64,000 nt of DNA. It comes from Methylobacter sp. (GTDB lineage: Bacteria > Pseudomonadota > Gammaproteobacteria > Methylococcales > Methylomonadaceae). Numbering within the stretch: position 1 is the first letter of the stretch; each line of letters opens with the position of its first letter. Both the position numbers and the translations under genes were made by a program. Under the pieces are notes generated by a model, which ran no database searches, was not told where the DNA came from, and was given only the letters and a program-made list of their open reading frames with translations. Below are positions 17,204-27,485 of this stretch, piece by piece. Location of the stretch: assembly GCF_030680395.1 (NCBI RefSeq), contig NZ_JAUXVR010000044.1:62001-126000 (forward strand), read 5' to 3'.

Positions 17204-19531
17204 CTACATACTCAACCTTACCCCAATCCAGCCCGCTCTTGGCGCCCCGGGCGATACAAAGCGGTTATTATCAAATTGCGGAAATACTTCATCAGCCTGC
17301 CCATAAACACCGAAAGAGTTATAGTTCTTGTCGAAAATATTATCGACTTTGCCGAATACCGCAAAATTCTTGGTGACCTTGTATTCCGCCTTTGCGTTAA
17401 ACAGCCAGTAACCGGCTAACGGTGCAGTGCTATTGGCCTCGTCGCCCCTGAAGTACTTATTGCCGCTGTATATGCCGTCAATGCCCAACGACACGCGCTG
17501 CCATAAATCGACCCCCACAGCAGCCTTATAGATATGCTCGGGAATACCCGGAATTCTGTCGCCTTTGCCGACTGCCATCGCCTGAGTCGTATCCAGCGGG
17601 TTCTGAATATCAAAACCATCCATAAACCGGGCATTCAAATAGGTATAGTTGGTCGAAAAATGCCAGTCGTCAATACCGCTGAACAACTGCGGATAATTAA
17701 CGGTCGTGCCCGCTTCTATGCCGTAGCGTCGAGTCTTGCCCACATTGCTGAAATAGCCTTGGCTGATAAGCCCGCTGGAACCATCTCGACGAAAAAGAAT
17801 ATCGTTGTGATTAATAGTATTGAAATAACCAAGGTTCCATTTTAAATCCCCCTTGCCTAGCAGCTCATCCAAATCTCCTCTGAAACCGCCTTCCCAAGTT
17901 TTGGCAACCACCTGTTCCAGCGGCGGATCGGCCACAAACGAGTTGGGCAATTTACACGGCGCCGTCGGATCGGCGCAGCTTAATTCCATCGGCGATGGCG
18001 CGCGCGCAGACTCGCTGTAGCTGCCGTACACATTCAGGTTATCCCTGATTTGATAAGTCAATCCGGCAGAAGGATTTAGCCGCTCAAAGGTGTGCGACCC
18101 GTCCAGGGTTTTTGCACTGTTTACATACTTGTCTTCCATGTTGACATGAATATAGTTGTAACGTCCGGCAATGGTCGCCGTCAGATCATCGGTAATGGAA
18201 AAACTGTCGGTCAGGAATACGCCCACCGTCGAAGTATTGGTATGCAAACGGACTCTGGATTCATCGACAAGAATCCCGCTTTGCGTTGTTCCCCGCGTGT
18301 CAGTCAGCGAACCCAGCTCGGTGTCCGAGCCGAAATGCACCTCGGCATAGTCATAACTGGTGCCTACGGTCAGGTTGTTTTTATGCTTGAACAAGTCTTT
18401 GGCAAACGCCGTCTGCAAAGTGCCGCCACGGCTGCGCATATAGGTTTGGCTGGTGTTGTTGGTTGCGCCTTCAACCGCGTCAGTGGCGGCCACCTGATTG
18501 CCATTGATGTCCATAACGGCTTCTTCATCCGGATCGTCCTCGGGGTCTTCACATAAAAACCCTGCATTGCCTCCGAATTCGCAGTCGTCATAATCACTGT
18601 TATCGCCATTAAAGGTCCTGATCCGATTCTGCCTGAAATAGGCATTACCGCTCACTTCAATGTCATCAGCCAGATCGTAGCTGCCCGCTAATTCGGAAAA
18701 GAACATGCGGGTTACGGTCTGGTCGGGATGGGTAAACACCGCCGCACGGTCTTGCTGCTGCAACTGGACAGGTACGGCGCCATTACCCCGCATCTTATTA
18801 TCATTGCCGCCCAAGGTCAGGTCTAACGAGCCTTTATCGCCACGCCAGCTCAAGGTGCCGAATGCCTGATCGGCCTTGGTCGGTGAAAAATCCCGCCAAC
18901 CGTCTTCCTCAAAATGATGCAGGTCTAAAAAATAACCCCACGTACCGTTATTCCAGCCGCTGCTTAACTCCTCGGAATGCCTGCCCCAAGAGCCGCCGTA
19001 AGCCTCAATCTCATGCTTGGGCGCCGAAAAACCGGTTTTAGTCTTGATCGATATGGCTCCGCCTAAACTGTTCAGGCCGTAAACCGGGTTAGAGCCCGGA
19101 TATAACGCCATCGAATCAATCGCGCCTTCGGGAATCAAATCCCAATTGACGGTGTCGCCAAACGGTTCGTTAAAGCGGACACCGTTAACATAGGTCGATA
19201 AGCCTTGCGGCAAGCCGAGCAGCGGTGAAGCGACAAAGCCGCGATAGGAAACGTCAGGCTGCAACGGGTTATTTTGCGCTTCATTGATATGTACGCTGCC
19301 CAGATAGCGGTTGATGTAATCCGCCAGAGAGATGCTCTGGGCTTTTTCCAGCTGTTCGGAAGAAACGGTTTGGATATTGGCCGGTATCTTAGATGCGGCA
19401 ACCCCGCTACCCTGCAACGGCGTAACGCCGACAACGTCTATAATACCCAAATCCAGCGGTTTGTCTTTGGCCGACACCGCGCCGGCCGCCGTCAGACTTA
19501 ACCCGAGTATTGTGCATGTCAATTTTTTCAT
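17204..19531 (-). CDS. TonB-dependent outer-membrane receptor
   Basis: An active transporter of the outer membrane driven by TonB. The 775-residue protein has a signal peptide (about 1-21), a plug domain (about 40-160, with VYGLNSLGGAI) and a 22-strand barrel ending in the aromatic-type C-terminal strand WIGVRLSM. The ligand is not evident. An acidic extracellular insertion rich in Asp and Glu with two Cys lies at about 315-350 and could bind metal. The neighbouring ZIP transporter and GDT1 protein make a metal substrate plausible, and methylotroph receptors for lanthanides or copper belong to this superfamily, but that is only inference. Confidence 0.9.
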   Translation of the reverse strand: MKKLTCTILGLSLTAAGAVSAKDKPLDLGIIDVVGVTPLQGSGVAASKIPANIQTVSSEQLEKAQSISLADYINRYLGSVHINEAQNNPLQPDVSYRGFVASPLLGLPQGLSTYVNGVRFNEPFGDTVNWDLIPEGAIDSMALYPGSNPVYGLNSLGGAISIKTKTGFSAPKHEIEAYGGSWGRHSEELSSGWNNGTWGYFLDLHHFEEDGWRDFSPTKADQAFGTLSWRGDKGSLDLTLGGNDNKMRGNGAVPVQLQQQDRAAVFTHPDQTVTRMFFSELAGSYDLADDIEVSGNAYFRQNRIRTFNGDNSDYDDCEFGGNAGFLCEDPEDDPDEEAVMDINGNQVAATDAVEGATNNTSQTYMRSRGGTLQTAFAKDLFKHKNNLTVGTSYDYAEVHFGSDTELGSLTDTRGTTQSGILVDESRVRLHTNTSTVGVFLTDSFSITDDLTATIAGRYNYIHVNMEDKYVNSAKTLDGSHTFERLNPSAGLTYQIRDNLNVYGSYSESARAPSPMELSCADPTAPCKLPNSFVADPPLEQVVAKTWEGGFRGDLDELLGKGDLKWNLGYFNTINHNDILFRRDGSSGLISQGYFSNVGKTRRYGIEAGTTVNYPQLFSGIDDWHFSTNYTYLNARFMDGFDIQNPLDTTQAMAVGKGDRIPGIPEHIYKAAVGVDLWQRVSLGIDGIYSGNKYFRGDEANSTAPLAGYWLFNAKAEYKVTKNFAVFGKVDNIFDKNYNSFGVYGQADEVFPQFDNNRFVSPGAPRAGWIGVRLSM

Positions 19532-19748
19532 TCTTCACTCCTGATCAATAATACCGCCATCATAGCCAAACCATTACTCAGGCACTAGACAGCCACCGAC
19601 AAAAGGAAATATTCCTATGTCACTGGAAAGCGGGCATATGGACGCAGGATGCGCCCCAAGGCAATCCACCACAAACAACCCCAAGCTATGGGTATTTGGT
19701 TATAATGCTTGGCGAATATCCCAAAACAAGCTGATGCAGGTAAACCTT

Positions 19749-20699
19749 ATGACTTTAACAACAAAGACTGTAACAAAATTGCAACGCTATTTTGAAGACC
19801 AGGTAGACGCCATAAAATCCAGCGAGAACTATCAAAAACTGCTGGCTATGCCGCCGTTACAACGTTGGGCGACAGTGGCGGGATTGTTCCTGTTGTCACA
19901 ACTGGTGGTGTTCGGCGGTTTATATTTAATTTTCGGACGGATCGTTGTTATCGGTTTTTTTGCCAGCATTCTGGCCGGACTGGCTACAGGTCTTGGCGCC
20001 TTACCGGCGCTGTTTTTCAAAGACATCTCCCAAAACCTGTTTAACAGTATGCTCGGCGCTGCTGCCGGTGTCATGCTGGCCGCAACCGCATTCTCCCTGC
20101 TGGTGCCCGGCATGGCATACGGCAATCTGATCTGGCCGGGCAAAGGCATTTACATCGTTTCCATAGGCATGTTGATCGGCGCCCTGTTCCTGCATTACGC
20201 TGATCGTCAGTTGCCGCATGTACATTTTGAGTCAACTTCCGATACTAATCTGAGTTCGCTAAAAAAAGTCTGGCTGTTCATCATTGCCATCACTATCCAT
20301 AACTTTCCTGAAGGCATGTCGGTCGGCGTCAGCTTTGGCTCAGGGGAAATGAAAAACGGCGTAGTTCTGGCTATCGCCATCGCCCTGCAAAATATTCCCG
20401 AAGGCTTGGCCGTCGCCCTGCCTCTGGTCGGACTGGGCTACAACAAATGGCGAGCTGTGGGCATTGCGACGCTAACAGGTCTGGTGGAACCAGTGGGCGG
20501 CTTGCTCGGCATCACCATGGTCACCGTCTTCGAACCCATTCTGCCGATAGCCATGGGCTTTGCCGCCGGTGCCATGCTCTTTGTGATCAGCGAAGAAATT
20601 ATTCCCGAGACCCACTCCAACGGCCGTTCGCGCTACGCTACATTTGCATTAATGATCGGCTTCATCATTATGATGACCCTGGACAATATGCTGGGTTAA
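19749..20699 (+). CDS. ZIP-family divalent metal transporter
   Basis: Transports zinc, iron or manganese into the cytoplasm. From the ATG at 19749 the protein has 316 residues. The ORF opens 132 bp earlier, but that stretch contains a TATAAT at 19701-19706 and repeat-like DNA, so the later start is preferred, with AGG about 9 bases before it. Eight or so membrane helices are visible. The family signatures HNFPEG and QNIPEG in the metal-binding helices and an EEIIPE further on match the GufA/ZupT branch of bacterial ZIP proteins. It is followed after 84 bp by another cation transporter. Confidence 0.92.
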   Translation: MTLTTKTVTKLQRYFEDQVDAIKSSENYQKLLAMPPLQRWATVAGLFLLSQLVVFGGLYLIFGRIVVIGFFASILAGLATGLGALPALFFKDISQNLFNSMLGAAAGVMLAATAFSLLVPGMAYGNLIWPGKGIYIVSIGMLIGALFLHYADRQLPHVHFESTSDTNLSSLKKVWLFIIAITIHNFPEGMSVGVSFGSGEMKNGVVLAIAIALQNIPEGLAVALPLVGLGYNKWRAVGIATLTGLVEPVGGLLGITMVTVFEPILPIAMGFAAGAMLFVISEEIIPETHSNGRSRYATFALMIGFIIMMTLDNMLG

Positions 20700-20783
20700 T
20701 ATCCTGCCTATCAATATCGTTGCAGGATCAGTTGTACGTACCTTGCAACGGCGCATGCAGGAAAATCGTTCTCAGGAAACAAA

Positions 20784-21491
20784 ATGGATCATCTTCAAAG
20801 CTATTTACAACATCTTCTAGCGTCACTGAGCTCCGCACATCTTTACGAAAATCTTCAAAGCTCTTTACAGCATTTTTTATCGTTGCTGAGCAACGGCAAC
20901 TTTGGCGAAATATCAGCCACGGCAGCGACCAGTTTTGCCCTGATTGCGGCAGCTGAAATTGGCGATAAAAGCCAGCTGGTATGCATGACGCTGGCATCCC
21001 GCCACAGAGCCATGCCGGTTTTGCTGGGCGCCATTTCGGCTTTTGCCTTTTTGAACACCCTCGCCGTTATGTTTGGCATCGCCATTGCCAGCTGGCTACC
21101 GGAATACATAGTCGCGACAGTCGTCGCGATCTTGTTCGCCGCCTTCGGTATTCATTCCTTACGCGTAGAAATGGAAGACGAAAATGAGGAAGTTAAGGAA
21201 AAAAGCGGTCACGGCATTTTCTTCACCACTTTTTTATTGATTACCGTAGCTGAATTCGGCGACAAGACTCAGTTGGCTGTTGTCGGCTTAAGCAGCACTG
21301 CAACGCCTATTGCCGTATGGTTCGGTTCGACAGTCGCACTGGCCTCAACATCCGCCTTGGGCATTCTAGCAGGCCGCACTATTTTGAAAAAAGTCCCGCT
21401 GGGATTGTTGCACAAGATCAGCGGGACCATCTTTCTGATGTTATCGGTTTTTGCAGGTTATCGGGCTTATGTCAGCTATATAGGACTGTAG
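20784..21491 (+). CDS. GDT1/TMEM165 (UPF0016) family cation transporter
   Basis: This family exports manganese or exchanges calcium and manganese for protons. The 235-residue protein contains the two signature motifs EIGDKSQL and EFGDKTQL, one in each inverted half, and six membrane helices. About 50 residues of amphipathic sequence with two near-identical segments (LQSYLQHLLA and LQSSLQHFLS) precede the first helix, which is an odd feature. The start at 20784 has a CAGGA upstream. Together with the preceding ZIP gene it suggests manganese or zinc homeostasis. Confidence 0.9.
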   Translation: MDHLQSYLQHLLASLSSAHLYENLQSSLQHFLSLLSNGNFGEISATAATSFALIAAAEIGDKSQLVCMTLASRHRAMPVLLGAISAFAFLNTLAVMFGIAIASWLPEYIVATVVAILFAAFGIHSLRVEMEDENEEVKEKSGHGIFFTTFLLITVAEFGDKTQLAVVGLSSTATPIAVWFGSTVALASTSALGILAGRTILKKVPLGLLHKISGTIFLMLSVFAGYRAYVSYIGL

Positions 21492-21508
21492 GCAAGAGAC
21501 GTGAGCAT

Positions 21509-21558
21509 GACTGCATGGACGCAGGAGGTAGAGCACCAACAGTAGCAGTTGCCGAAGA
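21509..21558. repeat. Copy 1 of a GCAGGAGGTAGAGCA repeat
   Basis: The pattern GACTGCATGGAC, GCAGGAGGTAGAGCA and AGCAGTTGCCGA occurs here and, with an internal 47-bp insertion, at 54445-54542. A shorter relative, ATGGACGCAGGA, lies at 19637-19649. The repeated order of the blocks shows a dispersed element. No coding role is seen. Confidence 0.7.
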
Positions 21559-21728
21559 ACGGAAGCTTTTCCGGCAGAAACACCACCCCGATTCGCCGGA
21601 CAAATCTGTCTGTAACAAATTTGCATTTACCCGAAGGGCGTCAGGCAGGATAACCTGACGTAAAACGCCACCTCGCGCTACGCTCCCTTCGACAAACCCA
21701 GGACAGGCTTGGATGCCCTTATTCCGAA

Positions 21729-22844
21729 CTACGCTGCCGACACCCTTGGCATCTGCCTCAGCTTTTCAACAACCTTGTCGCCGAACTGTTCGGTGCTGAT
21801 CATGGTAACACCGCTGCCCGGCTTGGACAGGTCGGCGGTTGAGTAACCGTCGCCAAACACACCTTGCATCGCATCCCAGACATTCTTGGCTTCTGCTGCC
21901 ATATCGAAGCTGTTTTCCAGCATCATCGCAACCGAGCCGATCATGGAATAAGGATTGGCGATATTTTTTCCCGCGATGTCCGGTGCCGAGCCATGTGACG
22001 GCTCGTAGTAGGCTTTTTCGTCACCAATGCAAGCCGAAGGCATCAAGCCCAGCGAACCCAGGATACCGCCGCCCTGATCGCTGAGTATATCGCCAAACAT
22101 GTTTTCCATAACCATCACGTCGAACTGGGTAGGCTTGAGGCACAGGTTGGTTGCGGCCGAGTCAACCAGCTGATGGATAACTTCCACTTCGGGGTATTCT
22201 TTAGCCACTTCATCGAGTATTTCGTTCCACAAGACACTGGATTTCAGTACATTGCTTTTATGAATGTTATGCAGCACTTTCTTGCGTTTTTGGGCGAGCT
22301 TAAATGCCTGATGCAAAATCTGGCTGATTTGGTGCTCATCGTATTCCAGGGTTTCTTTGACATAACGCAAACCTTGCTCATTAATACCGGTTTCCTTGCT
22401 CCCGAAATACAGGCCGCCAACCAGTTCCCGAACCATAATAATATCGATGCCCTCGCCGATAATTTCAGGTTTTAGCGGCGAGAAATGGGCCAAAGCTTTA
22501 GGCAGGAAAACCGGCCGAAAGTTTGCGTAAGTGTTGTAACGGCGACGCATCGGCAGCAGCGCACCGCGTTCGGGCTGCTTATCAATGGGAATGGTTTTGG
22601 ATTGTTCATGGCTCAAACCAATCGGGCCTTTAAGAATCGCATCGGCTTGGTCGCAAATATCGATGGTCGATTGCGGAAAGGCATCGCCGAATTCAAAATA
22701 GGCGCAGGCTCCAAAAGCTGCGGGCATCAGTTCAAAAGAAACATCATTACGCTCTTCAATAAGCTTGAGCACTTTAATGGCTTCCCGGGTAATTTCAGGA
22801 CCGATACCGTCACCGGCTAACACTGCGATTTTATAATTCTTCAT
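21729..22844 (-). CDS. leuB: 3-Isopropylmalate dehydrogenase family (LeuB)
   Basis: Oxidatively decarboxylates 3-isopropylmalate in leucine synthesis, using NAD. The 371-residue protein has the whole family pattern: GDGIGPEI at the start, NTYANFRPV, the catalytic Tyr in VGGLYFG, HKSNVLK, VDSAAT and the metal-binding MFGDILSDQ, then the adenine-binding [10 protein letters not shown]. It stands alone, without leuC, leuD or leuA next to it. Because the substrate loop differs a little from the canonical RELTGG (here RELVGG), a related beta-hydroxyacid dehydrogenase role is a minor alternative. Confidence 0.88.
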   Translation of the reverse strand: MKNYKIAVLAGDGIGPEITREAIKVLKLIEERNDVSFELMPAAFGACAYFEFGDAFPQSTIDICDQADAILKGPIGLSHEQSKTIPIDKQPERGALLPMRRRYNTYANFRPVFLPKALAHFSPLKPEIIGEGIDIIMVRELVGGLYFGSKETGINEQGLRYVKETLEYDEHQISQILHQAFKLAQKRKKVLHNIHKSNVLKSSVLWNEILDEVAKEYPEVEVIHQLVDSAATNLCLKPTQFDVMVMENMFGDILSDQGGGILGSLGLMPSACIGDEKAYYEPSHGSAPDIAGKNIANPYSMIGSVAMMLENSFDMAAEAKNVWDAMQGVFGDGYSTADLSKPGSGVTMISTEQFGDKVVEKLRQMPRVSAA

Positions 22845-23244
22845 TATGTACCTTTGCTGTCTGCTTAATATCTACGGAGTAATATTTTAAAAAGCGGTTA
22901 TTTTACTTTATTTTTTTTAATAAAGTCGGGCATACATTGCCCTAAAACACCGTTTATTGTTGCTCATTTCCAAATTGTTGGCTAAGTGTGGTTGTATATT
23001 GCTACAAATCTTCAATTTGCTCCGGATAATAACTTGGTTAACTGACCAAGCGTGGGCAATAGCGTTGATTTTATCTCTATCCTTCGACCCTGTAAGGCAT
23101 TCAGCACAATAGCGGATTCACCCCGATAAGTAACAGCACTTATTGATTGAATAAGTTGAACTCTCTATCCTAAAGACATCTGTACAACACCAACCGATTT
23201 TTTAGATTAATGTATTTCGTCTTTGTGAAAATAAATGTCCGACT
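22845..23244. other. 400-bp AT-rich intergenic region
   Basis: Lies between the divergent leuB and the small coiled-coil gene and probably carries both promoters. I see no RNA gene, repeat or open frame that I can support here. Confidence 0.5.
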
Positions 23245-23712
23245 ATGTTCAATTTCACTAAAAAACACAGCAACGCTCTGATCGATGCGAATAAAAAAAC
23301 CGCCGGAATGAGCGAAAAGTATGATGCCGCGATAGCAAGAATCGAACGGCTGGAGGACGAATTATCCCAAAAAAAATATGAACTCAACCAAAGCTGCAAA
23401 GCCCAACAGATAATGAGCGAAGGCGTAAGGAAATGCGTTGAGTCGCTTTACACTGTTCAAAACCAACTACAAGCCGTAGCCGCGCATTTAGACCGTTCAA
23501 ACAAACGAATTTTTGAGTTAATGCAAAAAAACAAGGCGCTTAAATCATCAGGCGATGAATGGTTCAGGCGTTCCATCAAACTTGAGTTTGAAGTTTTAAT
23601 GGCTAAGGACGAGATTAAAAAAATCGAAAATGAACGTGATTCGGCGATAAAAATGTGTGAGCATCTTCAAGCCGAATTAATGCCGAATAGCCAACATAGA
23701 AAGCAGGGCTAA
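23245..23712 (+). CDS. Coiled-coil protein of unknown function
   Basis: A 155-residue, highly charged, almost entirely helical protein. Heptad patterns run through about residues 20-55, 75-105 and 115-145, separated by short breaks, so a long parallel or antiparallel coiled coil is likely. No signal peptide or membrane segment is present. It has no obvious ribosome binding site and no operon partner on its strand. The composition would suit a structural or scaffold protein; no family was recognised. Confidence 0.65.
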   Translation: MFNFTKKHSNALIDANKKTAGMSEKYDAAIARIERLEDELSQKKYELNQSCKAQQIMSEGVRKCVESLYTVQNQLQAVAAHLDRSNKRIFELMQKNKALKSSGDEWFRRSIKLEFEVLMAKDEIKKIENERDSAIKMCEHLQAELMPNSQHRKQG

Positions 23713-23740
23713 GGCATACCGACTCAGCTTAAGACATGAC

Positions 23741-24424
23741 TCATCTCGCAAAAGTACCCTGCTGAATAAAATGTAGCGCCTGTTCTATGACCGCCTTACG
23801 CCGCATAATAAACGGATGTGAATACGGCATAACGATAAAGTCTTTCATACCCGCCACTTGCGCCCGGCTTATCGACACGATGCCGTCGTTGACGCCGGGA
23901 ATCAGCCATGAGAACAAAGGATTGACGGTTTTATCGCCGGCAATAACCCCAAGCTGAAAATTCACCGGACCAAGCCGGTTCGGCACACTGTTGTTATCGG
24001 TGCCCAGCTGCAATACCGCCGGACCGCTTAAAGTGTAAAACAGCCTCCAACCTGCCAGTTTATCCATGATTTCGGTGCCTTGATTGGGCGGCGCCAGCAT
24101 CACCACTCGCCCCAGCTTATCGATAGTTTGGTTAGCCAAATAATCGCGCAGCAAAATACCGCCCATAGAGTGCGTCAGAAAATGGATTTTCTTAACATCT
24201 TTCACGTCGCACTGTTTCAATGCCTGAGCGATATATTTTTGCGCCAAAAAACTAATGCCTGCGCTTCGCGAAGGATAATCGACATTGATGATTTGATAAC
24301 CGTAAGCAGCCAGCAACTTAGCGGCTTTGTTCATGCTGCGGCTGGTTCTGGCCAGACCGTGCAGCAGAATAATGGCTTCCGAATCTTTATCTATCGGTAT
24401 CAGTTTGGCTTTTAAATTTTCCAT
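23741..24424 (-). CDS. Alpha/beta hydrolase, lipase-like
   Basis: A 227-residue alpha/beta hydrolase. The HG of the oxyanion hole appears in ILLHGLAR and the nucleophile elbow is THSMGG, so the nucleophile is Ser. The SRAQVAGMKD and SHPFI segments near the C-terminus would supply the catalytic acid and His. The order is that of small cytoplasmic triacylglycerol-lipase-like or EstA-type enzymes; no signal peptide is seen. The start codon lies inside the end of the upstream pump gene (38-bp overlap), so the two are translated together. The substrate is unknown. Confidence 0.85.
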   Translation of the reverse strand: MENLKAKLIPIDKDSEAIILLHGLARTSRSMNKAAKLLAAYGYQIINVDYPSRSAGISFLAQKYIAQALKQCDVKDVKKIHFLTHSMGGILLRDYLANQTIDKLGRVVMLAPPNQGTEIMDKLAGWRLFYTLSGPAVLQLGTDNNSVPNRLGPVNFQLGVIAGDKTVNPLFSWLIPGVNDGIVSISRAQVAGMKDFIVMPYSHPFIMRRKAVIEQALHFIQQGTFAR

Positions 24425-27400
24425 AGCGCAGCAAAATGGCGGGTAGTAATAATAAGTTCAGTATCGTTGAAGAGGCCAAGCCGCCGATAATAATCGCCGC
24501 CATCGGCCCCATGATCTCGCGCCCCGGATTATCGCTATTGAATGCGATCGGGAACATCGCTAACGCGGTCACCAGCGCCGTCATCAGGATCGACGGCAAT
24601 CGTTCCTGAGCGCCCAGTACGGCGGTGTCCAGATTCCAATCTTTGCCTTCGACCTCGACCAGATGGCGATAATGCGACAGCAGCATGATGCTGTTGCGCG
24701 CGGTAATGCCGAATAGCGTCACAAAACCGACGACCGAGCCGACCGACAAGGTGGCCCCGGTCAACACCACGGCCGCAACCCCGCCGATCAGCGCAAAAGG
24801 CAAGTTGGCAAGGGTCAGCAACACGTGGCGTATACTGCCGATGGCGATATAAATGAAAATCAGCACCCCGGCTCCGGCCAGCAGCGAATGCAGAATTAAT
24901 TCTTTCCGCGCCTGCGCCTGTTCAATTGCCGCGCCGGTAAACTCGGGATAAATATCCGCAGAGAACGGAATCTCTTTTAATACCCGCGCTTTAAGCTCCT
25001 CGACAAAAGCATCCAGATCCCGGTCGATCACATTGCCGGTCACGGTTTGCCGCCGCTGCGAGCCTTGATGGAGGATGTTGTAGCGGCTGGCCGCATGCCT
25101 GATTTCCGCGACCTGCTCCAGCGTAATCATCGTGCCGTCGAGGGTCCTGACCGGCAACTTGGCTATCGATTCAGTCTGCTGCCTTAGCTCCGGCGTTAAG
25201 GTCACCGCGACGTTGTAGATTTTGTTGCCTTGAATATTTTTGCCGACCACACGGGTTTCGTAAGCGGCTTGCAAGGTATCGACAATCTGGGCAGGCAACA
25301 CGCCCCAGAAACCCATCTGGTCGAGATTCAGCGCAATTTGCAGTAACGGCGTGCCGGGCGGCGAGCGCAATTGCACATCGGTAGCGCCGTCTATGTCTCG
25401 CATAATCCCGGCGACCGCCTGCGCTTTAGCATCAAGCTGATTCAGATCATTGCCGTAAATATTAACCACCACCGGCGAGGTGTAGCCGGAAATGGTTTCG
25501 TCGACCCGTTCCGTCAAAAAAGTGTTGGCTTCAAACAAGATGCCGGGGAAACCGACCAGAATGCCCCGCAGCCTGTCCTTGATCTGTTGTTGTTCGGCTC
25601 CCGACATCGGCTCAAGCCGCACTTCATACTCGCTGTAATGGCTGCCGTAAGTATCCACGCCCCGCTCTGCCCGCCCCGCCCATTGCGATACCGATTGTAT
25701 GCCGGGAATAGCCATAAACTGTTCGGTCAGCTTGCTGCCGATTCTGATCGATTCCTGCAACGCCGTGCCGGGAATGCTGGTGGTATGGACGATATAATGG
25801 CCTTCGCGCAGTTCCGGCAGGAACTTGCTGTCGAGACTGAAAAAAGCCAGCAAGCCTGACAGGCAAATGATAACGCTGCCGATAAGCACCGGCTTAAAAT
25901 ATTTGGAAACCGTGCCCAACAAATCCTTGTACAGCGGCTTGATACGCTTGATCAGCGGCGGATCGTCATTAGCGAGATCGGCGTTGCCCAGCAATGCATA
26001 GCACAGCGCCGGTGTTAAGGTCAGCGCCACCAGCAGCGACATTAAAATCGCCAGAATATAGGAATATCCCAGCGGCGCAAACAAGCGCCCGGCAACGCCG
26101 TTTAAGGTCAACAACGGCACAAAAACCAGCGCGACGATAAAGCTGGCGTAAACCACTGAGCTGCGCACTTCCAGCGATGCGCTGTAAACCACATCGGCAA
26201 CCGGCAATGGCTTGGCTAACAAACGATTCTCGCGCAAGCGCCGGAAAATGTTTTCGGTATCGATAATCGCATCGTCAACCACCTCGCCCAGCGCGATAGC
26301 CAGTCCGCCCAGCACCATGATATTGAGATTAACTCCGCTTTCCAGCAGCACAATCACTGCACCGACCAAAGACACCGGAATCGCCAGCGCGGAGATAAAC
26401 GCGGTGCGGAAATTGAACAAAAACAGGTACAGGATAATCAGCACGAACAGGCCGCCGATCAGCAGATGCCCGGACAAATTGCTCAGCGAGCGTTCGATAT
26501 AATCGGCGGGGCGAAACAGGTGCGAGTAAAAATTAATCGCCTGTTTGTTGAAAATAGGCTCGAACTCGTGCAGCGTTTGTTCGACCTGTTTGGATACCGA
26601 CAAAGTATTAGCCCCGTATTGACCGATCACCATCATTACGATGCCGGGCTTGCCCATAATTTGCGCCGCGCCAATCGGCGGTTCCGGCGCATAGCCAATC
26701 GTAGTGACTTCGCCCAGCGTCACATTGCGCCCCTGATCCCGCTTGACGATAATCTTGGCGAATTGTTCCGGCGTGGCGGACTGTCCCGTCACCTGCAAGG
26801 TGAAGCGCTGGTTATTGTTTTCGATAAAACCGCCGCCCTGGATGTTACCGGCCTTTGAGGCGGCCAAAATAATATCCTCCAGCGTCAGGTTAAAACGATG
26901 CAATTGCAGCGGATCGACCTGGATTTGCAATTGCTGAATGTCGCCGCCGAACACGTTGACATCGGCAACGCCGGGAACGGCCTTCAAGCGCGGCACTATC
27001 GTCCAGTCGACCAGACTGCGCAAAGCCATCAAATCGGTCTGATCGTCCTTGTTTAAACCAATAGTTAATACGGTCGCCGAAGACGAGGACAGTGGTATCG
27101 CAACCGGCGTAATGCCTAGCGGCAGCTGTCCGGCCAGAGTGGTCAGTCGCTCGCTGATCAACTGGCGGTTGCGGTACACATCGCTGTTTTCGGCAAAAGT
27201 CGCAATAATAATCGACAGGCCCTGGATCGATTCGGAGCGCACCGACTTCATGCCGATCAAACCGCTGATCGACGTTTCGATTTGCTGGGTTACCAGCACC
27301 TCGACCTGCTCCGAAGAAAGGCCCGGCGATTCGGTTTGGATGATGACTTGCTTGGGCGAGAATTCAGGAAAAATATCCAGGCCTGCCGTGGCGAAGCGGT

Positions 27401-27485
27401 AACTGCCGTAGAGCAGGATCAATACCGCAAGCGCGATGACGATGCCGTAGAAACGGATGGAGAAGCGGACGAGTGTGGCTAGCAT
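24387..27485 (-). CDS. RND efflux pump of the heavy-metal (CzcA/CusA) class
   Basis: An inner-membrane proton-driven exporter. The 1032-residue protein has 12 membrane helices and two large periplasmic loops, as in CzcA/CusA. The helix-4 charged motif reads GEVVDDAII, with two Asp and one Glu, as in a branch of the metal RND group; the metal cannot be read from it. Unusually, no membrane-fusion protein or outer-membrane channel gene is next to it. The 535 bp upstream has no gene, and the only partner is the overlapping hydrolase downstream. The adaptor may be encoded elsewhere. Confidence 0.92.
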   Translation of the reverse strand: MLATLVRFSIRFYGIVIALAVLILLYGSYRFATAGLDIFPEFSPKQVIIQTESPGLSSEQVEVLVTQQIETSISGLIGMKSVRSESIQGLSIIIATFAENSDVYRNRQLISERLTTLAGQLPLGITPVAIPLSSSSATVLTIGLNKDDQTDLMALRSLVDWTIVPRLKAVPGVADVNVFGGDIQQLQIQVDPLQLHRFNLTLEDIILAASKAGNIQGGGFIENNNQRFTLQVTGQSATPEQFAKIIVKRDQGRNVTLGEVTTIGYAPEPPIGAAQIMGKPGIVMMVIGQYGANTLSVSKQVEQTLHEFEPIFNKQAINFYSHLFRPADYIERSLSNLSGHLLIGGLFVLIILYLFLFNFRTAFISALAIPVSLVGAVIVLLESGVNLNIMVLGGLAIALGEVVDDAIIDTENIFRRLRENRLLAKPLPVADVVYSASLEVRSSVVYASFIVALVFVPLLTLNGVAGRLFAPLGYSYILAILMSLLVALTLTPALCYALLGNADLANDDPPLIKRIKPLYKDLLGTVSKYFKPVLIGSVIICLSGLLAFFSLDSKFLPELREGHYIVHTTSIPGTALQESIRIGSKLTEQFMAIPGIQSVSQWAGRAERGVDTYGSHYSEYEVRLEPMSGAEQQQIKDRLRGILVGFPGILFEANTFLTERVDETISGYTSPVVVNIYGNDLNQLDAKAQAVAGIMRDIDGATDVQLRSPPGTPLLQIALNLDQMGFWGVLPAQIVDTLQAAYETRVVGKNIQGNKIYNVAVTLTPELRQQTESIAKLPVRTLDGTMITLEQVAEIRHAASRYNILHQGSQRRQTVTGNVIDRDLDAFVEELKARVLKEIPFSADIYPEFTGAAIEQAQARKELILHSLLAGAGVLIFIYIAIGSIRHVLLTLANLPFALIGGVAAVVLTGATLSVGSVVGFVTLFGITARNSIMLLSHYRHLVEVEGKDWNLDTAVLGAQERLPSILMTALVTALAMFPIAFNSDNPGREIMGPMAAIIIGGLASSTILNLLLLPAILLRYGKFKSQTDTDR

